NCBI GenBank assembly: GCA_037969115.1
Contig: JBBKWQ010000228.1
Location: 1 to 5,566 of the forward strand
Origin: JBBKWQ01 sp037969115
GTDB lineage: Bacteria; Actinomycetota; Acidimicrobiia; Acidimicrobiales; Ilumatobacteraceae
Direction of reading: 5' to 3'
DNA length: 5,566 bases
Made by a program: the position numbers and the translations under genes. The notes below the pieces were generated by a model. The model was not told the origin of the DNA, did not search any database, and saw only the letters and a list, made by a program, of their open reading frames with translations. This document shows, in pieces, positions 1 to 5,093 of the stretch (the stretch's first letter is position 1; every line of letters starts with the position of its first letter).

Positions 1-323
1 AGCGCATGATCGGGCTGCGCCCGAAATCCGAGTTCTCGGAGTTGCGCTGCAAGTCGCAGCTCTCGACCCTTGCCCATGTGATCGCCGCCGAGCTGAACGA
101 CGGCGTAGCCGCGCCGCAGCGAGTCTGCTTCGGACGTGTACTCGAATCGCAGTTGAGACTGCTCGGCGAGTTCGGAAAGCCCGACCGTGAGCCGGACGTA
201 GGCACTGGGTGTCGGCGTGCTGATCAGCACTCGTCCCCGAACATACGCAACTGCGCTCCCGTTCGAGTCGGGAGCCCAGTCGATTGCGCTCCATGGATCT
301 CTTCTCGGACTTTCGTCTTTCAC
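1..323 (-). CDS. Partial N-terminal part of a probable S8 (subtilisin-like) serine peptidase, cut by left edge
   Basis: An uninterrupted minus-strand frame runs from a GTG at 323-321 to the window edge and gives 107 complete codons. A good Shine-Dalgarno, GAGGGG, ends 9 nt before the GTG, and no better in-frame ATG or GTG lies just upstream, so the start is well supported. The protein begins VKDESPRRDPWSAIDW, then has AYVRGRVLIS (27-35) and RRGYAVVQLGG (70-80), and ends LRELGFRAQPDHAL at the edge. As I know the family, the pattern GRVL(I/V)...L+ELG..AQP(N/D)H(V/A)L is typical of the prodomain-like N-terminus of actinobacterial S8 peptidases encoded beside CHAT/sigma operons. The catalytic Asp/His/Ser domain would lie outside the window, so the product is inferred from the leader alone. 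No signal peptide or membrane segment is visible, which suggests a cytoplasmic protein. It is divergent from the CHAT gene. That this is a real gene is fairly likely; the peptidase assignment is tentative. Confidence 0.5.
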   Translation of the reverse strand, partial: MKDESPRRDPWSAIDWAPDSNGSAVAYVRGRVLISTPTPSAYVRLTVGLSELAEQSQLRFEYTSEADSLRRGYAVVQLGGDHMGKGRELRLAAQLRELGFRAQPDHA

Positions 324-420
324 GATGCCGTTCCCCTCAATCGATAATCCGGCCGCCGATGTGTGCCCCTTAGTGTGGGCCAAGGTACAACCCCGACGTT
401 AAGCGAGATCGATTCTGAAC
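324..420. promoter_or_regulatory. Divergent intergenic region between the peptidase-like gene and the TPR-CHAT gene
   Basis: This 97-bp stretch separates two outward-facing genes, so promoters for both should lie in it or very close by. It is AT-richer than its flanks at GATAATCC (343-350) and around 399-418. A short inverted pair, AATCGAT (339-345) and ATCGATT (408-414), sits near the two start codons and could be an operator, but a 7-bp match with an ATCGAT core may be chance. I see no convincing -35/-10 pair of the housekeeping type and no clear ECF-type GGAAC/GTC promoter in either direction. Confidence 0.45.
333..338 (-). promoter_or_regulatory. Ribosome binding site of the divergent partial gene
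   Basis: Read on the minus strand the site is GAGGGG within TTGAGGGGAA, followed by nine bases and the GTG at 323. It is the clearest Shine-Dalgarno at the left end of the window. It decides both the strand and the start of the truncated gene, which otherwise has only an open frame to support it. Confidence 0.6.
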
Positions 421-3003
421 GTGGCCAATTATTCCTGGGCATCCGATTCCAGCCCCGAGCGGGTGCTCCAGGAGTTCAACGCGCTGCGGGACGATGCCAC
501 CAGCGATCCGGCCGCTCCGGCTTGGTGGGCAGCGGGGCGCGCGCTGCACGAACTCGGGCGACCTCAGGAGGCTGTCGACTGCTTCACCGAGGCCCTGAAC
601 CGGGCAACCGAGGACGATCGAGACAGGATCGTGATCAGCCTGGCAGCCGCGCTGCACAGTGCTGGTCGCACCGCTGAGGCAACGGTGGTGCTCCACGACC
701 TCACCGGGTCGACGTCGGGTGTGACCCAGGCCGTCGCCCAATCGCAGCTGGCCTGGGTCGTGATGCACTCCGGAGAATACGAACGCGCCCTGGTCCTGCT
801 CGACCAGGCTCTGCCGGTGATCGACGCGTCACCCGACCACGTCGATGTCGCCGCTCGCGGCTACGCCAACGCGGTGCACTGCGAGCTCCACTTGGGTCGC
901 CTGAGCGCTGCGGTCGATCGAGGCCACCACGCCATCTCGGTGGCCGAGCACAGCGGTCATGCCGAGATCGTCGCCGGCACGCTGCAGAACATCGGGTATG
1001 CGTACATGAAGCAGGGACGTTTCCCGGAGGCGCTCAGGGAACTCGAGGCGGCAGCGGAGAGCTTTCGTGCGCTCGGCAGTCCGGCTCGCACGATGGCGGT
1101 GCTGTACGACGATTTCGCGGAAACCTATCGAGCGGCCGGATTGTCGACCGAAGCGATCGGGTCGGCTCGGCGCAGCCTCGATCTGGCAGTGCAGACCGGA
1201 CAGGCCGCACAGTCGGCCGAAGCGTTGCTCCAGCTGGCCAGATGCCTGCTCGATGCGGGCCGGAACAGCGAGGCGAGTGGATATGCCCGTACTGCTCATC
1301 GAGCATTCGAAGAGGCGGGGCGTCCACTGTTCGCCGTGCGCGCTGCGCTGCTCGAGCTCGAGGCCGTTCACCCGGAGGAACGAGCGAGTGACGAGGTGAA
1401 GAACCGCGCGTTCGTGTCGCTCGATCAACTCGTGAGTGCGGGCTGGCACAGCGAAGTGCCCGCGCTGAGAAATCGGTTGGCCCACTCGCTTCTCCAGTCC
1501 GGCGATCGTGCGGGTGTGATCGCCCTCATCGATCGACCGACCCCGGTCGACGAGTCGGTGCTCGGCCAGGTCGAGCGCCTGTACGGCGAGGCGCTTCGTG
1601 CCGCTGCGCGCGGCCAATCGGTCGGTCCGGCGGCCGGCGAAGCGCACGACCTGCTGATCGAGCATCAACTGCGGCTGGCCGACGCCGAGCTGCGGGCCGG
1701 CGTCGCTCGAACCCGCGACAGGTTCAGACATCTCGTGGTCGGGGAGGCGCTCGATCTGGACGACGCAGCGAAGGTGCTGATCGAGGAGGAGCGCTGGCGC
1801 GCCCGCTCGTTCGATCTGCCCGTCCACGCCGTTTCGCGGCACAGCGGAGTGGCCGACCTGCTCGAGCAGCTACGACTCGCTGGCGACGAGGCCGACAGCG
1901 TGGTCGAGCTCGAGGAGCGGCTCCGTCTCGTGAGTCGCCAGGCTCGTCCCGGGCCGCGACAGAACGACGACGCGGAACAGGTCGTCGATCGTCATGTTCG
2001 CGATCTCGACCTCACCGCGCTCCAGACGTCGATCGCTGACGGGGTCTTCGTCGAATGGATCGAGGTCGTCGGGCAGCTGTGGGCGGTCGAGGTGTCGGCC
2101 GGGGCAGCGCATTCGTGGCACTGCGGAGAGCTGGCGGCGCTCGAAGCGGAGACGACCACGGTGAGCCGAACGATGGCTCGGCTGATGCGTCCCGGGCTCA
2201 GCCCCTCGATGCAGACCGTCCTCTGGGACGCGGTCCGAGCCGACTGCGAACAGATCCGTGCCCGGCTCTTCGCCGGGTCGGCCGCCGGCGCACAGCGGAT
2301 GGTCATCTCTCCACCGGCTGAAGTGGTGGGTCTTCCCTGGCCGTTGATCGTGCCCGAACGCGGTGTTCGGCTCACGATCACGCCCAGTGCGACGCTGTGG
2401 ATGCGTACCAGGACGCACCCCACGCTGGTCCGAGCCGGAGCGCTGGTCGGGCCCGACCTTCCCTTCTCGCGCGGCGACGTGGGCGCGTTGCAGGCTTCGA
2501 TTCCGGACGTGTCGGTGGTGGAGGGAGCTGCAGCGACGGCGAAGGGTGCGCGAGAGCTCATCGGTGAGGTCGACCTGCTGCACATCGCGGCGCACGGCGT
2601 GTTTCGCTCCGACAGCCCCCGGTTCTCGTCGCTCCGCCTCAGCGACGGCGCGTTCACGCTCTACGAACTCGATGAGGTCGCACGTGTACCGCGCACTGTG
2701 GTGATGGCGTCGTGCAGTGCAGCAGCCTCTCGGAACATGGGCGGCGGTGAACTGCTCGGCGCGGTGCCCGCGTGGCTCGACGCCGGATCCACCACGGTGA
2801 TCGCCGCGTCCGCTCCCATCCCCGACCGCGAGACGGGCCGCGTCATGGCCGAGTTCTACCGGCATCTCCCAGGACGCTCGCCCAGCGAGGCGCTGGCACG
2901 AACACAGCAGGTCACTGCCGTCGGGGGGTCGATCGCGGAGTCGGCGACTGCGGCGCTGCTCGTCGCGTTCGGCGGCAACGACGCGTCGAATCCGCCCGCC
3001 TGA
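421..3003 (+). CDS. TPR repeat / CHAT domain protease (caspase-like), 860 aa
   Basis: This is a two-part protein: an N-terminal TPR array that probably senses or binds a partner, and a C-terminal CHAT (caspase HetF Associated with TPRs) cysteine protease. TPR-like units fall at about 33-66 and 67-96, then with 40-residue spacing at about 104, 144, 184, 224 and 264. The turn glycines are at 118, 159, 199, 240 and 280. Helical linkers follow (about 330-530). The CHAT region spans about 535-855: FVEWIEVVGQLWAVEV (543-558), the VVGLPWPLI strand (635-643), TPSATLW (654-660), the catalytic His block LLHIAAHGVF (719-728, His725) and the Cys block VVMASCSAA (760-768, Cys765). GGELLGAVPAWLDAGSTTVIAA follows. 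Both dyad residues are present, so activity is plausible. No NTPase, transmembrane segment or signal peptide is seen. The GTG at 421 is the first usable start after an in-frame TAA at 400-402, but it lacks a clear ribosome site. The gene is followed after 107 bp by a sigma factor gene on the same strand. Substrate and trigger are unknown. Confidence 0.93.
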   Translation: MANYSWASDSSPERVLQEFNALRDDATSDPAAPAWWAAGRALHELGRPQEAVDCFTEALNRATEDDRDRIVISLAAALHSAGRTAEATVVLHDLTGSTSGVTQAVAQSQLAWVVMHSGEYERALVLLDQALPVIDASPDHVDVAARGYANAVHCELHLGRLSAAVDRGHHAISVAEHSGHAEIVAGTLQNIGYAYMKQGRFPEALRELEAAAESFRALGSPARTMAVLYDDFAETYRAAGLSTEAIGSARRSLDLAVQTGQAAQSAEALLQLARCLLDAGRNSEASGYARTAHRAFEEAGRPLFAVRAALLELEAVHPEERASDEVKNRAFVSLDQLVSAGWHSEVPALRNRLAHSLLQSGDRAGVIALIDRPTPVDESVLGQVERLYGEALRAAARGQSVGPAAGEAHDLLIEHQLRLADAELRAGVARTRDRFRHLVVGEALDLDDAAKVLIEEERWRARSFDLPVHAVSRHSGVADLLEQLRLAGDEADSVVELEERLRLVSRQARPGPRQNDDAEQVVDRHVRDLDLTALQTSIADGVFVEWIEVVGQLWAVEVSAGAAHSWHCGELAALEAETTTVSRTMARLMRPGLSPSMQTVLWDAVRADCEQIRARLFAGSAAGAQRMVISPPAEVVGLPWPLIVPERGVRLTITPSATLWMRTRTHPTLVRAGALVGPDLPFSRGDVGALQASIPDVSVVEGAAATAKGARELIGEVDLLHIAAHGVFRSDSPRFSSLRLSDGAFTLYELDEVARVPRTVVMASCSAAASRNMGGGELLGAVPAWLDAGSTTVIAASAPIPDRETGRVMAEFYRHLPGRSPSEALARTQQVTAVGGSIAESATAALLVAFGGNDASNPPA

Positions 3004-3110
3004 TCGCCGCATCGTCGAGATTTGCGTATCAATTCGATCGCACCGCGCTCTGTCGGGTCATGAACGCAACGTCCGTGCCGCTCCGGCATCGTCACTACAG
3101 TGGTCTTTCG
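3004..3110 (+). promoter_or_regulatory. Intergenic region upstream of the sigma factor gene
   Basis: This 107-bp gap has an AT-richer patch (about 3020-3038, TTTGCGTATCAATTCG) near the CHAT stop codon. A small hairpin follows, TGCCG-CTC-CGGCA (3076-3088), and then a possible -10 element at 3096. The gap is too long for translational coupling of sigma to CHAT. The sigma gene may therefore have its own promoter in addition to readthrough. No terminator with a T-tract is seen. Confidence 0.4.
3096..3101 (+). promoter_or_regulatory. Possible -10 element giving a leaderless or near-leaderless sigma transcript
   Basis: TACAGT fits the actinobacterial -10 pattern TANNNT. With usual spacing, transcription would start at about 3108-3111, on or just before the ATG at 3111. 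That ATG has no Shine-Dalgarno (the preceding bases are GTGGTCTTTCG), which agrees with a leaderless mRNA, a common arrangement in actinobacteria. No good -35 hexamer is found at the expected place, so this remains a weak prediction. Confidence 0.3.
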
Positions 3111-3662
3111 ATGCCTGAGACGCCAGCAGATCCCTATCGGCTGACCGAAGCGCTCAACGGGGACGAGGCCGCCTGGGCAACCCTGGTCGACGAGTTCAAC
3201 GGCACCATGTGGCGGTGGGCTCGGGGGCAGGGACTCCGGCCCCACGATGCCGAAGACGTGGTGCAAATGGTGTGGTTCAGGTTGAAGGACCGAGGGCACA
3301 CGATCAGCGATCCCCGTCGCCTGGCGGCGTGGCTGGCGACCACGACTCGGCGGGAGGCACAAGCAGCGCGTCGACGGCTCATCCGGGCGGGTGAGCCCAT
3401 GGCGGTCGAGCTCGACCCGACGCCGATCGTCAGCTCCGAGCCGTCGGCTCATTCACAGGTCGAGTTCGGCGACACCAAGGCGAGTCTGGTTGCGGCATTC
3501 AAGAAGCTCAGCACGAAATGCCAGGAGCTTCTGTCGATGTCGATCGACCAGAAGTTGTCGTATCAGGAGCTGGCCGAGGCGTTCGGTACGACGATCGGCT
3601 CGATCGGGCCGACCCGACAGCGCTGTTTACAACAGCTTCGAGTGTTTGCGGGGTTGTCATGA
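3111..3662 (+). CDS. Sigma-70 family (ECF-like) RNA polymerase sigma factor, 183 aa
   Basis: This is a small sigma factor with only regions 2 and 4, predicted to direct RNA polymerase to a limited set of promoters. Region 2 covers about 14-90: GDEAAWATLVDEF (17-29), the core-binding DAEDVVQMVWFRL (46-58), and the -10 recognition segment RRLAAWLATTTRREAQAARRR (69-89). Region 4 covers about 125-180: a KKLSTKCQELL helix, then the helix-turn-helix LSYQELAEAFGTTIGSIGPTRQRCLQQLR. The GSIGPTR motif is, from memory, characteristic of an actinobacterial sigma group encoded beside CHAT proteins. The frame stays open upstream into the CHAT gene. The ATG at 3111 is chosen because MPETPADPYRLTEALNGDEAAW matches the usual N-terminus; an in-frame ATG at 3060 would add 17 unlikely residues. 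The stop overlaps the next gene's ATG. There is no C-terminal extension and no classical zinc anti-sigma gene nearby. Confidence 0.88.
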   Translation: MPETPADPYRLTEALNGDEAAWATLVDEFNGTMWRWARGQGLRPHDAEDVVQMVWFRLKDRGHTISDPRRLAAWLATTTRREAQAARRRLIRAGEPMAVELDPTPIVSSEPSAHSQVEFGDTKASLVAAFKKLSTKCQELLSMSIDQKLSYQELAEAFGTTIGSIGPTRQRCLQQLRVFAGLS

Positions 3663-4144
3663 ACGACGGACGCGATCTCGAACCGAGCAATGGGGCGTCG
3701 CCCGACGACGAGGCGTTGCTCACACTCCTCGGCGAGGCCCTCGACGCGACCGATCCGGCGCCGGCGAGTCTGCGTGATGGTGCCATTCGTGCACTCACCT
3801 GGGACACCGAGTTCGCACGGATCGCCGAAGCATCGTTCGACTCCGAACTGACGCCGTCGGGCCTGCGGAGCGACACCGTCACCCGCGACCTGTCCTTCAC
3901 CGTCGACGACATCGAGATCCATATCACGGTAGAGGGTGACGAGGGCGCCGCGACCCGTATCTTCGGATTCGTGGCCCCGCCGCACATCGGCGAGGTCGAG
4001 GTGTTGCAGCCCGGGCGAGATGCCGTCGTGGTCAGTACCGACGACACGGGACGTTTCACGGCGCTCGTCCACTCGGTTGCCGTGGCCATTCGGCTGCGCG
4101 CGGCTACCGGCGAAACGATCCGCACACCGCTGTTCACGTTGTGA
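3659..4144 (+). CDS. Small two-part protein translationally coupled to the sigma factor; possible sigma regulator or protease target (161 aa)
   Basis: The ATG overlaps the sigma stop codon as ATGA, with GCGGGG 5 nt upstream, so the two proteins are probably made together in similar amounts. The longer open frame upstream lies inside the sigma gene and is not used. The protein has an acidic N-terminus, then a predicted helical segment (about 17-62: EALLTLLGEALDATDPAPAS, then AIRALTWDTEFARIAEASFDS). A linker (63-76) leads to a beta-rich domain (about 77-150: LSFTVDDIEIHITVEG, IFGFVAPPHIGEVEVLQP, VVVSTDDTGRFTALV, IRLRAATGETIRTPLFTL). From memory, similar proteins with a DP.P....AAR.A..W...D.E...L..DS N-terminus and a DD.GRF-type beta domain commonly follow actinobacterial CHAT-linked sigma genes, but they have no assigned function. 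There is no HxxxCxxC zinc motif, membrane segment or signal peptide. A role as cytoplasmic anti-sigma or adaptor is inference from coupling and position. Confidence 0.8.
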   Translation: MNDGRDLEPSNGASPDDEALLTLLGEALDATDPAPASLRDGAIRALTWDTEFARIAEASFDSELTPSGLRSDTVTRDLSFTVDDIEIHITVEGDEGAATRIFGFVAPPHIGEVEVLQPGRDAVVVSTDDTGRFTALVHSVAVAIRLRAATGETIRTPLFTL

Positions 4145-4150
4145 CGATCT

Positions 4151-4188
4151 GCTGACGTTGGCCGTCAACGGCGACGGCCGACGTCAGC
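4151..4188. terminator. Bidirectional hairpin terminator between convergent operons
   Basis: The left arm GCTGACGTTGGCCGTC (4151-4166) pairs with the right arm GACGGCCGACGTCAGC (4173-4188) over 16 bp, with a single G-U wobble and a 6-base AACGGC loop. It begins 6 bases after the stop of the 161-aa gene. Its right arm covers the stop codon (4184-4186) of the minus-strand CoA-ester lyase gene. Neither side has a T-tract, so it would be a U-less hairpin of the kind reported in high-GC actinobacteria. Its position between two converging genes makes shared termination the simplest role. Confidence 0.75.
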
Positions 4189-5056
4189 TGAGGGCGGCGA
4201 TCGCGTCAGCGACAGAGAGGATCCGACGGGCGTTGTCGACGTGGAGGTTCTCGATCATGCGTCCATCGACGGTGATCACACCACGTCCCTCCGCCTCGGC
4301 CTCTTCGAACGCGGCGATCACCCGGCGGGAGTGATCGATCTCGTCGTCGTCCGGCGCCCACACGGTGTTGGCGGGCTCGACCTGGGAGGGGTGCACGAGC
4401 GTCTTGCCGTCGAACCCCAGCGACTTGCCCTGCCGGGCCTCGACGACGAAGCCGTCGGCATCGCGCACGTCGTTGTACACCCCGTCGAGGATGACCTTGC
4501 CGGCCTCCCGAGCGCCGAGCAGTGCACGAGTCAGATGGGGGATCAGTGGCCCACGATCGGCCGGTGAGCCTGCCCTGAGTTCTTTGACCAGGTCGTTGGT
4601 GCCCATCACGAGCACGTTGACCCGGCCGTGCGCCGCGATGGAGCGAACGTCGAAGATCGCTGTCGGTGTCTCGACCATCGCCCAGATCTGCATCGATGCC
4701 GGTGCTCCGGCGTCGTCGAGAAGGCGCGACACCTGATCGAGGTAGCCGACCGAGTCGACCTTCGGAATCACCACCGCTGCGGCGCCGGATCGTGCGGCAG
4801 CTGCGAGGTCGGAGGCACCCCATGGTGTGTCGAGTCCGTTGCACCGGATCGTCACCTCACGACTTCCGTAGGCGCTTGATTGCGCCGCGCCGACGGCATT
4901 CGCCCGTGCCGACTCCTTGGCGTCGGGGGCCACAGCGTCCTCGAGGTCGAAGATCAGGGCATCGGCGGGGATGGTCTTGGCCTTCTCGAGCGCTCGCTCG
5001 TTGGCGGCCGGCATGTAGAGGACCGACCGGCGCGGACGGATGGGGCTCGTGCTCAT
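4184..5056 (-). CDS. HpcH/HpaI aldolase/citrate lyase family (CitE-like) CoA-ester lyase or malyl-CoA thioesterase, 290 aa
   Basis: This is a TIM-barrel enzyme of the CitE/HpcH family, which cleaves or hydrolyses beta-hydroxyacyl-CoA esters such as malyl-, beta-methylmalyl- or citramalyl-CoA with Mg2+. The sequence shows the N-terminal RRSVLYMPAANERALEKA (9-26), the acidic FDLEDAVAPDAK (36-47), TIRCNGLDTPW with Arg71 (CoA/substrate binding), the metal ligands Glu129 in MVETPTAI and Asp155 in MGTNDLVKE, and the DGVYND loop (191-196). It ends with the family signature GFDGKTLVHPSQVEPAN (214-230). The length is normal for the short CitE-like group (about 270-300 aa). The ATG at 5056 follows a GGGAG site with 7-nt spacing. 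It lies 37 bp downstream of another CoA-ester lyase on the same strand, so the two are probably one operon. Similarity to the RRSVLYMP/ALEKA group suggests a malyl-CoA thioesterase or CoA-ester lyase, but the exact substrate cannot be read from the sequence. All key residues appear intact. Confidence 0.9.
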   Translation of the reverse strand: MSTSPIRPRRSVLYMPAANERALEKAKTIPADALIFDLEDAVAPDAKESARANAVGAAQSSAYGSREVTIRCNGLDTPWGASDLAAAARSGAAAVVIPKVDSVGYLDQVSRLLDDAGAPASMQIWAMVETPTAIFDVRSIAAHGRVNVLVMGTNDLVKELRAGSPADRGPLIPHLTRALLGAREAGKVILDGVYNDVRDADGFVVEARQGKSLGFDGKTLVHPSQVEPANTVWAPDDDEIDHSRRVIAAFEEAEAEGRGVITVDGRMIENLHVDNARRILSVADAIAALS

Positions 5057-5063
5057 CGTGGTT

Positions 5064-5068
5064 CTCCC
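5064..5068 (-). promoter_or_regulatory. Ribosome binding site of the CitE-like gene
   Basis: On the minus strand CTGGGAGAACCACG precedes the ATG at 5056, and GGGAG is separated from it by 7 nt. It fixes the start of the 290-aa enzyme in the short gap after the upstream lyase gene, so translation is independently initiated rather than coupled by overlap. Confidence 0.6.
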
Positions 5069-5093
5069 AGGTCGATTCGGTGTCGCTCGGTGT

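Noticed and set aside
6..347. A plus-strand open frame of 113 codons at the left end
   Set aside because: It has no ribosome site and no recognisable motif. The minus-strand frame over the same bases has a good ribosome site and family-like sequence.
829..3012. Two long antisense open frames (829-1842 and 1870-3012, minus strand) within the TPR-CHAT gene
   Set aside because: They are arginine-, serine- and histidine-rich low-quality translations with no recognisable domain, as expected opposite a GC-rich gene. The plus-strand frame has clear TPR and CHAT motifs over the same bases.
3023..3042. Imperfect dyad TGCG-N4-AATT-N4-CGCA upstream of the sigma gene
   Set aside because: Only the outer four bases and the centre are symmetric and the inner eight are mismatched. 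The match is too weak to call an operator.
3076..3088. Small hairpin TGCCG-CTC-CGGCA between the CHAT and sigma genes
   Set aside because: A 5-bp stem with a 3-base loop and no T-tract is common by chance in GC-rich DNA and is too weak to call a terminator or attenuator.
2772..3110. N-terminal extension of the sigma frame into the CHAT gene
   Set aside because: The extension is an out-of-frame shadow of the CHAT C-terminus with arginine-rich sequence. Sigma region 2 begins normally after the ATG at 3111.
3518..3658. N-terminal extension of the 161-aa protein into the sigma gene
   Set aside because: The extension lies over the sigma helix-turn-helix in another frame. The ATGA overlap at 3659 is the standard start arrangement.
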